27,208 bases of DNA from Granulicella sp. (GCA_003133205.1 PKWK01000152.1:1-27208), one strand, 5' to 3'. Positions 7,619 through 15,303 are shown, counted from the stretch's first letter. Notes: generated by a model not told the origin, from the sequence alone. Numbers and translations are program-made.

Positions 7619-8512
7619 ATGGCGAAGATTGTTGGAGTCACTTTATCGGAGCGGGTGGTAGCAGGGCTGGTGGTGGATCATCAGTTGCCCGGTGGACTGC
7701 ACTCATTTCCCGAGGCGCATGACGATGAATACGCGCTGGTGGAGATGCCGGCCGAGGGGATCGTCGAGACGATGTGCCAGCAGGTAATCGCAGCGGCTGG
7801 CAAGGAACGCGGGCTGACGGCGGTGGGCGTGGGCGTGCCGGGGTTGGTGCGCAACGGCGTTGTGGAAGAGGCCCCGAACCTGCCGCAGTTGAAAGGCGCC
7901 CGCATGGCCGAGATGCTTGCCGCGCAGCTTCGCAGCCAGGGGATCGAAGCGCCGGTGGCAATCATCAACGATGCGGATGGTTTTGCCGCGGGGATCGCAG
8001 CGTCGATTGGCAAGCTGGATAGTGTGATCCGGGTGTGGACTCTGGGCGTTGGAATTGGCTACGGGCGCTACCCGCTGACGGCAGGCGTGTGGGAGGGCGG
8101 CCACACGGTCGTCACGTTGGACGATAAGGAGAACTACTGCGGATGCGGCGGGCGCGGGCATCTGGAGGGAATCATGGGCCACCGGGCGATGCGCCTGCGG
8201 TTTCTCGACATGGAGCCGGAAGAGGTGTTTGAGGCGGCAAAGGAAGGCGATGCGCGCTGCCTGGAGTTCAAGCGGCTGTGGCACAAGGCGCTAGCCGCGG
8301 CTACGGCGACTTCGATTCATCTGCGCGGGCCGGGGAAGTTCTTCCTTGCGGGCTTCAATGTGCGCTTCCTCGACATGCCGCTGCTGAAGGACTACCTGCA
8401 GCAGATGGTGAAGATGAGTCCGCTGCAGAGCTACTCGATCGAGATTGTCGAGGACGATCAGGAGACTCGGGTGATCGGCGCGGCAGTGAGCGCGGAACAG
8501 GCTGCGGGGTAG
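7619..8512 (+). CDS. ROK-family sugar kinase-like protein
   Basis: A 297-aa protein of the ROK (repressor, ORF, kinase) family. Visible landmarks are GVGVPGLV (70-77), the catalytic-base region INDADGFAAG with D118, the TLGVGIGYG block, EGGH (159-162) and the zinc motif C174-G-C176-G-G-R-G-H181-L-E183. The third zinc cysteine of the ROK consensus is histidine here, which can still bind zinc. The N-terminal ATP-binding DxGGT motif is degenerate (VGVTLSERV), so kinase activity is uncertain; a glucokinase role is only a family-level guess. There is no helix-turn-helix, so it is not a ROK repressor. It follows sthA by 10 nt, which may link NADPH balance and sugar phosphorylation. Confidence 0.85.
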   Translation: MAKIVGVTLSERVVAGLVVDHQLPGGLHSFPEAHDDEYALVEMPAEGIVETMCQQVIAAAGKERGLTAVGVGVPGLVRNGVVEEAPNLPQLKGARMAEMLAAQLRSQGIEAPVAIINDADGFAAGIAASIGKLDSVIRVWTLGVGIGYGRYPLTAGVWEGGHTVVTLDDKENYCGCGGRGHLEGIMGHRAMRLRFLDMEPEEVFEAAKEGDARCLEFKRLWHKALAAATATSIHLRGPGKFFLAGFNVRFLDMPLLKDYLQQMVKMSPLQSYSIEIVEDDQETRVIGAAVSAEQAAG

Positions 8513-8527
8513 GTTCTCGGTACTGGG

Positions 8528-9733
8528 TTACGGCGTGCTGAAGAGGACACGTCCCGCGCGAATGGTGTAGCGGACGTGGGTGAAGGCCAGCGAATCGCCG
8601 GCCGCGGGATCTTCGGACAGCACGCTGAGATCGCCTGCCATGCCGACTGCGATTCGACCCTGCCGGTCTCCGACCCGGAAGCGACCCGCGGGGGCGGTAG
8701 TCAACATAGTGAGAACGTCGCGCCAGGTGAGACCGGCGAGCGCAAGCTGGCGATACTCCTCGGTCATGTCGTAGTCGGTGAGAAAGCCGGTGTCAGTGCC
8801 GAAGATGAGTTGGCCGCCGAGTTGGTGAAAACGCCCGACGATCCTGCGGATGGGCGCGATGTCCGACTCGCCGGAGAAAAGCTTGAGGGTCGGGATCATC
8901 GCCGTCCTGTGAGCGAGCATCTCGTGGAGGAGAGCGTCGTCGATGCCGTCTACGGTGTCAGGAGCGTGGGCGAGGACGTCCACGCCGCTCCGGATTGCGA
9001 CGCGCGTGCCTTCGAGGTTGGAGGGATGTGCGAAGACGAGTTGGCCGTGTTCATGCGCGGTGTGCACCGCGGCCTCGGCGATCGCCTGCGGCATGACCAC
9101 GATCTTTCCTTGCGAGACATAGGAGCCCGTAAAGAGCTTGGCGACGTCCGTACCGAGAGCGATGTTCTGCTGAACTGCCTCAACCGCCTCGGCTGGAGTT
9201 GAGGGCCGCGGCAGAGACGCGAGAACCTGCGGTGGAAGGTCCACGAGGTAATACGGAATGGCATGCGGAGGATAGAGCGGGGCGCCGGCGGTGTAGATGT
9301 GGGGACCGAGCACATCGCCGGTTTCGATGCGCCGGCGCAGTGCGATGGTGTTGTTCGGATCTGAGCCGACGTCGACTACGGTCGTAAAGCCCGATCGCGT
9401 GAGCATCTGCTGCAGCTGCTGCGCCAGCTTCGCAGCAGGCTGATGCGCGGCATCCAGCCACTTCGGCTCGGAGAAGTGGACGTGGCTGTTCCAGAACCCT
9501 GCGCAGACAACGCACCCAGTGCAGGAGAGTATCCGGGTATCTTTCGGAATGCGAGAATGCTTGCCAACCGCTGTGATCGTACCGTCGCGAATCACGATCG
9601 TCGCGCCATCGACTGGCTGCGCTTCAGGTGAGGTGTAGATCTTAGCGCCGACAATGGCGAGATTCTGGCTATTGGCGCAACTGGGAATCAGCAGGCTGAG
9701 AACAACGAATAGCGCAACTCGGATATCCGACAT
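8528..9733 (-). CDS. secreted amidohydrolase (imidazolonepropionase-like)
   Basis: A 401-aa amidohydrolase-superfamily protein. Residues 1-22 are a Sec signal peptide (MSDIRVALFVVLSLLIPSCA); the IPSC at its end is a possible but poor lipobox. A composite beta-sandwich flanks the TIM barrel. Metal ligands visible: HVH in WNSHVHFSEP, a lysine in VAKLFTG that could be carboxylated, histidines in AHEHGQLVFAH, and the aspartate in FGTDTG. The substrate is unknown; secreted members often act on cyclic amides or dipeptides. It follows mutM by 36 nt on the same strand. There is no Shine-Dalgarno, but TACAAT sits eight nt before the ATG, so it may have its own leaderless transcript. Confidence 0.9.
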   Translation of the reverse strand: MSDIRVALFVVLSLLIPSCANSQNLAIVGAKIYTSPEAQPVDGATIVIRDGTITAVGKHSRIPKDTRILSCTGCVVCAGFWNSHVHFSEPKWLDAAHQPAAKLAQQLQQMLTRSGFTTVVDVGSDPNNTIALRRRIETGDVLGPHIYTAGAPLYPPHAIPYYLVDLPPQVLASLPRPSTPAEAVEAVQQNIALGTDVAKLFTGSYVSQGKIVVMPQAIAEAAVHTAHEHGQLVFAHPSNLEGTRVAIRSGVDVLAHAPDTVDGIDDALLHEMLAHRTAMIPTLKLFSGESDIAPIRRIVGRFHQLGGQLIFGTDTGFLTDYDMTEEYRQLALAGLTWRDVLTMLTTAPAGRFRVGDRQGRIAVGMAGDLSVLSEDPAAGDSLAFTHVRYTIRAGRVLFSTP

Positions 9734-9741
9734 CGTACGAG

Positions 9742-9747
9742 ATTGTA
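9742..9747 (-). promoter_or_regulatory. candidate -10 box (TACAAT) for the amidohydrolase gene
   Basis: TACAAT (five of six consensus bases) on the minus strand ends eight nt before the ATG at 9733, within the 36-nt gap after mutM. No -35 match is visible at normal spacing, since that region is the end of mutM. It would give a leaderless or nearly leaderless mRNA. Confidence 0.4.
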
Positions 9748-9769
9748 CGCGGAGTGGCCGGAGACGCGG

Positions 9770-10633
9770 CTACTTCTGGCAGGTGGGGCAGAAGTGGGTT
9801 CCGCGGCCACCCACCACAATCTTCTTGATTGGCGTGCCGCAGGTCGAACAGGGTTCCCCGCCGTGCCCGTAAACCTTGTGTTCGATTTGGAAGTAGCCGC
9901 GCATTCCTTCCGCATCGACGTAGTCAGACACTGAAGAGCCACCCAGCTTGATCGCCCGCCGCAGAACCGTCTGCAACGCTGCTCTAAGCCGCTCCAACTC
10001 AGCCCGTGTCACGCGGGCGGCTTGTCGGCGTGGGCGAATGCCGGCGCGGAAGAGGGATTCGTCGGCGTAGATGTTTCCGACGCCGTGGAGCAGCGACTGG
10101 TTTAGCAGCGCGGCTTTGATGGGGGTGCGGCGATTGCGGAAGAGCGCGATGAAGTCTTCAAGGGAGATAGTGAGGGGTTCGCGGCCGGGGCCTGTATAGG
10201 AAGTTGCAGGTTGCTGGTTGTCAGTTGCAGGTTGTGGGGTGCGCGGCTGGTGAATGGACAGACGGCCAAAGCGGCGCGGGTCGACAAAGCGGATTTCGCG
10301 GTGGCCGGCAAGGGTGAGGACAGCGTGCGTATGGAGCGGCAGCGGGACTTCCGGCTGGGAGACGAGCAGACGGCCGGTCATCCCGAGGTGAATGAGGAAT
10401 TCCGTAGGGCTTTGGCTCTTCCGCGGAGCACCGCGGTTGACGGTCATGACGATGGTTTTGCCGACGCGGCGGACGCTGTCGATGGTTGCGCCGGTGAGCG
10501 CTTCGGCAATTTCAGCCTCCGAGGACTTGAAGGTCTGCGGCTTGCCGCTGGTCCAGACGCTGGCGATGCGCTGGCCGTGGACGCGCGCGTGGACGCCGTT
10601 GGCGATGGTCTCAACTTCGGGGAGTTCAGGCAT
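9770..10633 (-). CDS. mutM: formamidopyrimidine-DNA glycosylase MutM/Fpg
   Basis: A 287-aa base-excision repair glycosylase/AP lyase for 8-oxoguanine and formamidopyrimidines. The N-terminal MPELPEVET has the catalytic P2 and E3; K59 (GKTIVM) and the DPRRFG block follow; the helix-two-turn-helix block contains LHGVGNIYADESLFRAGIRP. The C-terminal zinc finger is complete: CSTC, then RGTHFCPTCQ. Between DPRRFG and the REPL block (normally GPEPL, nearly contiguous) there is an extra stretch of about 18 residues rich in Pro, Thr, Gln and Asn (residues 130-147), coded by a CAACCTGCAACT-type repeat. GAGG stands upstream of the ATG. Confidence 0.95.
   Translation of the reverse strand: MPELPEVETIANGVHARVHGQRIASVWTSGKPQTFKSSEAEIAEALTGATIDSVRRVGKTIVMTVNRGAPRKSQSPTEFLIHLGMTGRLLVSQPEVPLPLHTHAVLTLAGHREIRFVDPRRFGRLSIHQPRTPQPATDNQQPATSYTGPGREPLTISLEDFIALFRNRRTPIKAALLNQSLLHGVGNIYADESLFRAGIRPRRQAARVTRAELERLRAALQTVLRRAIKLGGSSVSDYVDAEGMRGYFQIEHKVYGHGGEPCSTCGTPIKKIVVGGRGTHFCPTCQK
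10193..10246 (-). repeat. in-frame low-complexity insertion in mutM
   Basis: On the plus strand this segment contains GTTGCAGGTTG twice, separated by a similar CTGGTTGTCA (about 10202-10234). It codes the Pro/Gln/Thr-rich loop absent from typical Fpg proteins. It looks like a short tandem or intergenic-type repeat taken into the reading frame at a surface loop. Confidence 0.6.
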
Positions 10634-10682
10634 GGGTGGGGACTTCCTCTGGAGCGGGTTGCGAGGGATCGGGCGTTCTCTG

Positions 10683-10688
10683 TATTGT
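10683..10688 (+). promoter_or_regulatory. candidate -10 box (TATTGT) for the beta-propeller gene
   Basis: TATTGT ends nine nt before the ATG at 10698, the start of the out-of-frame signal-peptide segment. No ribosome-binding site precedes that ATG. The arrangement matches other SD-less genes in this window and supports 10698 as the ancestral start. Confidence 0.25.
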
Positions 10689-10744
10689 TTGCTGTCTATG
10701 AAGATACTGGCGCGGTTGAAAGTTGTGCTGGCGGGGTGGCGTTG

Positions 10745-11713
10745 ATGGTTGCGCTGGGAATTGGGACGGGGTTTGCGCAGGGCGGCGCGGGGCCGCTGCT
10801 ACTGGTGGCGAATCAGGGCGATCACACGCTGAGCCTGATCGATCCCGCCGCGGGCAAGCAAATCGCCGCGGTGCCTGTGGGCGGGGTGACGGGGCACGAG
10901 GTCGCGGTGTCGGCGGATGGCAAGATGGCATTCGTGCCGATCTACGGAGATTCTGGCGTGGGCCGCGCGGGAACGGACGGCAGCAGCATGTCGGTGATCG
11001 ACCTCGCGACGCGCAAGGTGGTGGGGAGCGTGGATTTCGGGCACGGGGTTCGGCCGCATATGCCGTTGGTTGAGCCGGTGAGCGGCATGCTTTACGTGAC
11101 GACCGAGCTGGACAAGGCGGTAACGATCATCGATCCCAAGACGCTAAAGGTTGCCGGGAAGATTCCGACCGGGCAGGAGCAGTCGCACATGCTGGTGGTC
11201 ACGCGCGATGGCAAACGCGGGTATACGGCGAATGTGGGGCCGGGGACGGTCTCGGTGTTGGACATGGCGGCGCGGAAGACGGTGGCGGTGATTCCGGTCT
11301 CGGGGATGACGCAGCGAATCTCGATCTCGCGCGACGAGAGCATGGTGTTCACGGCCGACCAGACCAAGCCGCAGATGGCGGTGATCGACGCGGCGACTAA
11401 CAAGGTGAAGACGTGGATTCCGCTGTCGGCGGTGGGTTATGGGTCGACGCCGACGCTGGACGGGCGATGGCTGCTGGTCCAGATGGGGCCGGCGAAGCAG
11501 GTTGCCGTGATCGACCTGGGCACGATGAAGGTGGCGCGGACGATCGATGTGCCGGCTGGCTCGGGCGAGATCCTGATGCGTCCGGATGGCAAAGTCGCTT
11601 ATGTTTCGTGCCCAATCGATGGCAAAGTTGCGGAGATCGATCTCGCGACGTGGAAGGTGGCGAAGCTGATCGACGCGGGGGCCAAGGCGGACGGGCTGGC
11701 CTGGGTGAAGTAG
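10745..11713 (+). CDS. YVTN-family beta-propeller protein, signal peptide apparently frameshifted
   Basis: A protein of about 322 aa from the ATG at 10745, made of repeated beta-propeller blades with the pattern of YncE/YVTN proteins: VANQGDHTLSLIDPAAGK, SVIDLATRKVVG, TIIDPKTLKVAGKIPTG, SVLDMAARKTVAVIPV, AVIDLGTMKVARTI, AEIDLATWKVAKLI. Such proteins are usually exported. From 10745 only a short hydrophobic leader (MVALGIGTGFAQ) precedes the propeller. An ATG at 10698 begins MKILARLKVVLAG in another frame; adding one base to the GGGG run at 10733-10736 joins it into a complete signal peptide ending FAQG. So either the gene has a one-base deletion there, or a shorter start is used. Reading frame upstream of 10698 overlaps mutM antisense and is not coding. 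Confidence 0.82.
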   Translation: MVALGIGTGFAQGGAGPLLLVANQGDHTLSLIDPAAGKQIAAVPVGGVTGHEVAVSADGKMAFVPIYGDSGVGRAGTDGSSMSVIDLATRKVVGSVDFGHGVRPHMPLVEPVSGMLYVTTELDKAVTIIDPKTLKVAGKIPTGQEQSHMLVVTRDGKRGYTANVGPGTVSVLDMAARKTVAVIPVSGMTQRISISRDESMVFTADQTKPQMAVIDAATNKVKTWIPLSAVGYGSTPTLDGRWLLVQMGPAKQVAVIDLGTMKVARTIDVPAGSGEILMRPDGKVAYVSCPIDGKVAEIDLATWKVAKLIDAGAKADGLAWVK

Positions 11714-11739
11714 GGGGCGGTTCGCAGAAAGGGCGCGCT

Positions 11740-12138
11740 TCAGGCACCTTTTCTTGGGCGCTTCCATTCTTTGCGCGCAAGTTCCAGCGCTTTGACCACT
11801 CGCAGGCGTTTAGGTTCTTCCAGAAGATACATAGGAAGCCGTTCGTACCATCTCTGAGATTCCCAATGTCCCCATTTTCCTGCTACGAGTCTCGATGGAG
11901 CCACTCGGCTGCTCGGGTGAGTCTTGCGCGCGTAGTACGCGAGTGTCGTTTCCAGCTCATACAGCGATTTGAAATTGAAGGTGAAGGAGCAAACATTTAC
12001 AAAGAGCACTTCGCTTGGATCGAGTACGCTAATGGGTCTATTGCTGAGCTCCAGATGAGAATGAGTGGCAGGTCCGGACCATCGGGGAGATTGCTTACGT
12101 GTCCTTGCGGGCGTCCTCTCGATCCATATTCGCGCCAT
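11740..12138 (-). CDS. conserved hypothetical protein
   Basis: A 132-aa soluble protein with no signal peptide or membrane segment. The core, residues 50-118, has a composition like a folded domain: VCSFTFNFKSLYELETTLAYYARKTHP, then a Trp-rich stretch GKWGHWESQRWYERLP and the helix MYLLEEPKRLRVVKALELA. I recall similar short hypothetical proteins with a TFNF...KTHPSSR pattern in other bacteria but know no function. The ATG at 12138 has AAGAGG about eight nt upstream, and TATACT lies further upstream (a possible -10). The gene is divergent from purA. Its codon use is less GC-rich than that of purA. Confidence 0.7.
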   Translation of the reverse strand: MARIWIERTPARTRKQSPRWSGPATHSHLELSNRPISVLDPSEVLFVNVCSFTFNFKSLYELETTLAYYARKTHPSSRVAPSRLVAGKWGHWESQRWYERLPMYLLEEPKRLRVVKALELARKEWKRPRKGA

Positions 12139-12228
12139 TGCTCGACCTCTTCGACAGTATAGAATTGGCTATGGGCGCCCGAGCACCGAGCTTGCGTGCG
12201 GACCTACCCTTCCGGAGCAAATCTTCTC

Positions 12229-13551
12229 GTGAATCAGCGAAAATCAGCAGTGATCCTTGGCGCGCAGTGGGGCGATGAGGGCAAGGGCAAGATCGTCGAC
12301 GTGCTGTCGGAGAAGTTCTCCGTGGTGGCACGCTATGCGGGCGGGCACAACGCCGGGCACACCGTGATCATCGCGGGCAAGAAGTTCGTGCTGCAGTTGA
12401 TCCCGTGCGGCGTGCTGCGGCCGGAGTGCAAGGGCGTGATCGGCAACGGCGTGGTCCTGGACCCGATGGCGTTTCTGTTCGAGGTCAAGAAGCTCAAAGA
12501 CGCCGGACTCCCGATCACAGGTGGGCCCAATGGGCAGCTTTTCGTCTCGAACCGCGCCCAGGTGATTCTGCCGTACCACCGGATGATCGAGCTGGCGGCG
12601 GAGAACGCGCCGGGGCGGACGAAGATCGGGACGACCAGCCGCGGAATCGGGCCGGCGTACGAGGACAAGATGCATCGCAGCGGGCTGCGCGTGGTGGACC
12701 TGCTGAACCCGGCTCTGCTGCGGACGCACATCAACAACGCGTGCTACGAGAAGAACACCATTGCTCAGGCGCTGTTTGGAACCGAGCCGCTGGATCCGAA
12801 GGCCATTTATGAGGAATATGCGCGGGCGGCGGAGCAGATTGCGCCGTTTGTGACCGATACCGCGGTGCTGCTGAACCAGGCGATTCGCGCGGGCGAGAAG
12901 GTGATGTTCGAGGGCGCGCAGGGAGCGCTGCTGGACATCGACCATGGGACGTATCCATTTGTGACTTCTTCGTCGTCGACATCTGGCGGAGCGGTCACCG
13001 GGACCGGCGTGGGGCCGACTTCGATCGGGATGGTGATCGCGGTGACGAAGGCGTATGTGACGCGCGTTGGCGAAGGGCCATTTCCCACCGAGATCCATGA
13101 CGAATCCGCCACGCTGCTGCGGGCGCGTGGGCAGGAATATGGAGCGGTTACTGGTCGGCCGAGGCGCTGCGGGTGGCTCGACCTGCCGCTGCTGCGCTAC
13201 TCGAACATGATCAACGGGACGGAATGGCTGGTCGTGACGAAGATGGACGTGATGGACCAATGCGCGGAGATTCCGGTCTGCACCGGCTACAAGATCAACG
13301 GCAAACTGACCGACACGATCCCGGCGGACATGCGCGGGTTCGAGTCCATACACCCCGTCTACACCACGCTGAAGGGCTGGAATGCGTCCACCGAGGGCAT
13401 CACGGAGTTCGACAAGCTGCCCAAACTGGCGCAGGAGTACCTCCGTTTTCTAGAGCGCGAGTCGGGCGCGAAGATCGGTATGGTTTCGACCGGGCCGGAT
13501 AGGGACCAGACAATGACGCTGCCGGCATTTGCAGAGGCGCTGAAGGCTTGA
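12229..13551 (+). CDS. purA: adenylosuccinate synthetase
   Basis: A 440-aa cytosolic enzyme that makes adenylosuccinate from IMP, aspartate and GTP in AMP synthesis. The GTP-binding P-loop GDEGKGK is near the N-terminus within ILGAQWGDEGKGKIVD, followed by the IMP-binding GHNAGHTV block. Further signs: GTTSRGIGPAYEDK, EGAQGALLDIDHGTYPFVTSS, TRVGEGPFPTE and GRPRRCGWLD. Length is normal (E. coli 432). The start is taken as GTG at 12229 because the frame above it is not family-like; GGAG lies 12 nt upstream. No other purine genes are near. Confidence 0.97.
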   Translation: MNQRKSAVILGAQWGDEGKGKIVDVLSEKFSVVARYAGGHNAGHTVIIAGKKFVLQLIPCGVLRPECKGVIGNGVVLDPMAFLFEVKKLKDAGLPITGGPNGQLFVSNRAQVILPYHRMIELAAENAPGRTKIGTTSRGIGPAYEDKMHRSGLRVVDLLNPALLRTHINNACYEKNTIAQALFGTEPLDPKAIYEEYARAAEQIAPFVTDTAVLLNQAIRAGEKVMFEGAQGALLDIDHGTYPFVTSSSSTSGGAVTGTGVGPTSIGMVIAVTKAYVTRVGEGPFPTEIHDESATLLRARGQEYGAVTGRPRRCGWLDLPLLRYSNMINGTEWLVVTKMDVMDQCAEIPVCTGYKINGKLTDTIPADMRGFESIHPVYTTLKGWNASTEGITEFDKLPKLAQEYLRFLERESGAKIGMVSTGPDRDQTMTLPAFAEALKA

Positions 13552-13584
13552 GTTGTTGCTGGTTAGTGTGAGATTCGGAATAGC

Positions 13585-13911
13585 ATGCCCAACTGGATTC
13601 GCAGACGACCGTTTCTGGCGGCTGGTGTTCTCCTCACTCCGATTGCGCTGGTGGTTGGCTTCATATCGAGTGGAGCGGGGCACGGGACCTATGTCGCGGC
13701 ACGGATCGCGCTTCCTTTTGCGTGTCTTGGCATGGGCGAGTATTTGGGGGCTGCTTGGATTGTCTCGATTCTTGCCGTCCTACAGTGGCCGATCTATGGA
13801 GCTTTGGTCGACAGAGCATCTCACAAGGTGCTGACTGCGAGCATTATTCTGACGATGCACACTGCGTTAAGCGCATTGCTGTTCACACACTCGTCGGCGC
13901 TGTTCAATTGA
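13585..13911 (+). CDS. small membrane protein, unknown
   Basis: A 108-aa protein with three hydrophobic segments at about residues 10-30, 40-70 and 82-103, and a positively charged N-terminus (MPNWIRRRP), which suggests the N-terminus stays in the cytoplasm. No motif is recognised. It starts 33 nt after purA; there is no strong ribosome-binding site. It is followed 58 nt later by the ABM-like gene. Hydrophobic pattern, normal GC-rich codon use and gene spacing support it as real. Confidence 0.65.
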   Translation: MPNWIRRRPFLAAGVLLTPIALVVGFISSGAGHGTYVAARIALPFACLGMGEYLGAAWIVSILAVLQWPIYGALVDRASHKVLTASIILTMHTALSALLFTHSSALFN

Positions 13912-13969
13912 GCGTAACGAAGAATCCGCAATAGACTTGGGAGATTGGGTTGAACTGGAGGGTGAGGCA

Positions 13970-14257
13970 ATGGTCAGTTTTACGGTCCGACTGCGGTTTG
14001 AGGAGGGTGAGCACGAGGTTATCGCCGAGATGCTGCGGAAACTTACTTCGGCGTCGACGCAGGAACCTGGGTGCATCAGCTACATCGCCCACTTTGTCGT
14101 CGACGATCCCGCGACGGTGGTCATCTACGAGCAGTATGTGGATGAAGCTGCGCTGGAATACCACCGCAACACGCCGCACTTCCAGCAGTACGCCGCGGGT
14201 GGACTCTACAAGCTGAAACACTCACGGCAGTTGGAGCATCTCGACGCCGTCGCGTAA
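13970..14257 (+). CDS. antibiotic biosynthesis monooxygenase (ABM)-like protein
   Basis: A 95-aa single-domain ferredoxin-like alpha-beta barrel of the ABM/YgiN type. Signs are the first strand MVSFTVRLRF, helix EVIAEMLRKLTSASTQ, the EPGCISYIAH block and the EQYVDEAALEYHRNTPHFQQY block, the usual spacing of E-Y and H-x5-H-F. Family members are quinol monooxygenases, haem degraders or small oxygenases acting without metal; the substrate here is not evident. The start at 13970 is chosen because GGAGGGTGAGG lies just upstream; the frame extends to 13937. Confidence 0.86.
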   Translation: MVSFTVRLRFEEGEHEVIAEMLRKLTSASTQEPGCISYIAHFVVDDPATVVIYEQYVDEAALEYHRNTPHFQQYAAGGLYKLKHSRQLEHLDAVA

Positions 14258-14374
14258 CCAATCGGCGGCATGCGCGGCAAGGAAGTCCGACGCACTGACT
14301 TGATTGCGACAGCCGAAAACGAGTCGCCAAGCATCCCGGTTTTCGGAAGAAATTCCCGTTCACGCGACTTTGTT

Positions 14375-14409
14375 TTGACTCAGAACGTAAAACCGGACTA
14401 CTATCCGGT
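14375..14409 (+). promoter_or_regulatory. promoter with palindrome over the -10 box
   Basis: TTGACT (14375-14380), 18-nt spacer, then TACTAT (14399-14404). The inverted repeat ACCGGA (14392-14397) and TCCGGT (14404-14409) flanks the -10 box with a six-base centre, as a repressor operator would. The ATG of the DUF4440-like gene is at 14417, so the mRNA leader would be only a few bases. Confidence 0.5.
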
Positions 14410-14416
14410 ACGTCCT

Positions 14417-14962
14417 ATGACGCAGCGTGTCCACAAGTTTCGCAGAATTCGGTTCGGCATTTGCCTTCTGGCCATTTTGGCAGTTATGCCATTTTCGCTG
14501 CCTGCACAGGCCAACGGCCCGCATCCGAGGCGGAAGGATGAGTGGAAGCATCAGGTCGAAAAGCTGGAAGAAGTATGGCGCACCGCCCAGTTGAACGCCG
14601 ACGTCGACGCCATGGACAAGTTGCTCTCGGATGACTATGTCGGCATCACCATGTCCGGCCAGGTGGTTACGAAGATGCAACAACTCGACCGCATGCGGAA
14701 CCGAACGATGGTTCTGAGCAAGATCGTGCTGGACGACGTGAAGGTGAAGCTGATCGGAACGACGGCAATTGTCACGTCGCGGGCTGAGGTCGAAGGCACC
14801 GATGACGGAGCGCCCATGCATGGGAACTTCCGCTATATGCGGGTGTACTCGCGGTTGCCTTCCGGGGCGTGGAAGATCACCAACTTTGAGGCGACGCGGG
14901 TGGGGCCACCTCCGCCGCCGAACGGCAGACGCCGTCCCACCGGCGATCCGAAACCGGAGTGA
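14417..14962 (+). CDS. secreted DUF4440/SnoaL-like (NTF2-fold) protein
   Basis: A 181-aa exported protein. Residues 1-31 form a signal peptide: basic MTQRVHKFRRIRFG, a hydrophobic core ICLLAILAVMPFSL, then PAQA. The mature part, from about residue 45 to 163, has the NTF2-like DUF4440 pattern: EEVWRTAQLNADVDAMDKLLSDDYVGIT, VTSRAEVEG, NFRYMRVYSR and WKITNFEATRV. Members are small-ligand binders or enzymes of unknown role. The C-terminus is a Pro/Arg-rich tail. The start at 14417 gives a clean signal peptide; an earlier ATG at 14270 adds non-family sequence. No ribosome-binding site is seen; a promoter lies directly upstream. Confidence 0.85.
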   Translation: MTQRVHKFRRIRFGICLLAILAVMPFSLPAQANGPHPRRKDEWKHQVEKLEEVWRTAQLNADVDAMDKLLSDDYVGITMSGQVVTKMQQLDRMRNRTMVLSKIVLDDVKVKLIGTTAIVTSRAEVEGTDDGAPMHGNFRYMRVYSRLPSGAWKITNFEATRVGPPPPPNGRRRPTGDPKPE

Positions 14963-14963
14963 T

Positions 14964-15275
14964 TCAGGCTACGGCGGACTGACGCGGCGGAGCAATGCGC
15001 TCCGGGGCCGCTCTTGATCCTGTGAGTTCCGCCATGGGGAGCGATCCCGACAGGTTGAGAGCCAGGAGGCGACGGTCGAGCGATCTCGTTCCGCCGGTGA
15101 GGAGTGCGTCCTCGGGCTCTTTCGGCATCGAGATCAGGGTGGCGGCTCGGGGAGAGGATTGACGGCTGGGAATCGGGCGATGGGAGGTTACTGTCGTTAC
15201 CAGAATGCCGGATTCGGCCCGGGTGGCTGGCGAGGAGGTTTGGAAACGGGTGAAATTGCTCGGTGTCGTGGCCAT
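14964..15275 (-). CDS. hypothetical protein, 103 aa
   Basis: A Ser/Thr/Pro/Arg-rich protein, likely disordered, with no recognisable domain, signal peptide or membrane segment. It is believed real mainly because its ATG at 15275 is preceded by GGAGG with a four-base spacer (AACA), one of the strongest ribosome-binding sites in the window. It ends just after the convergent DUF4440-like gene. It lies downstream of the HIT gene on the same strand, with a 146-nt gap that carries a perfect inverted repeat just upstream of the ribosome-binding site. Confidence 0.45.
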   Translation of the reverse strand: MATTPSNFTRFQTSSPATRAESGILVTTVTSHRPIPSRQSSPRAATLISMPKEPEDALLTGGTRSLDRRLLALNLSGSLPMAELTGSRAAPERIAPPRQSAVA

Positions 15276-15288
15276 TGTTCCTCCGGTT

Positions 15289-15303
15289 AAGGCGGATCGC
15301 CTT
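15289..15303 (-). promoter_or_regulatory. hairpin just upstream of the 103-aa gene's ribosome-binding site
   Basis: AAGGCG-GAT-CGCCTT is a perfect six-base-pair inverted repeat with a three-base loop. It ends five nt before the GGAGG of the downstream gene. It could modulate translation or be an operator. Confidence 0.35.

Noticed and set aside
6148..7641. 497-codon open frame on the minus strand
   Set aside because: Antisense of sthA; Arg/His-rich composition without recognisable motifs.
10211..10744. Upstream extension of the beta-propeller reading frame to 10211
   Set aside because: This part lies antisense to mutM and lacks any signal peptide or propeller pattern; the real start is at 10698 (with frameshift) or 10745.
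12244..13353. 369-codon open frame on the minus strand
   Set aside because: Antisense of purA; no family resemblance.
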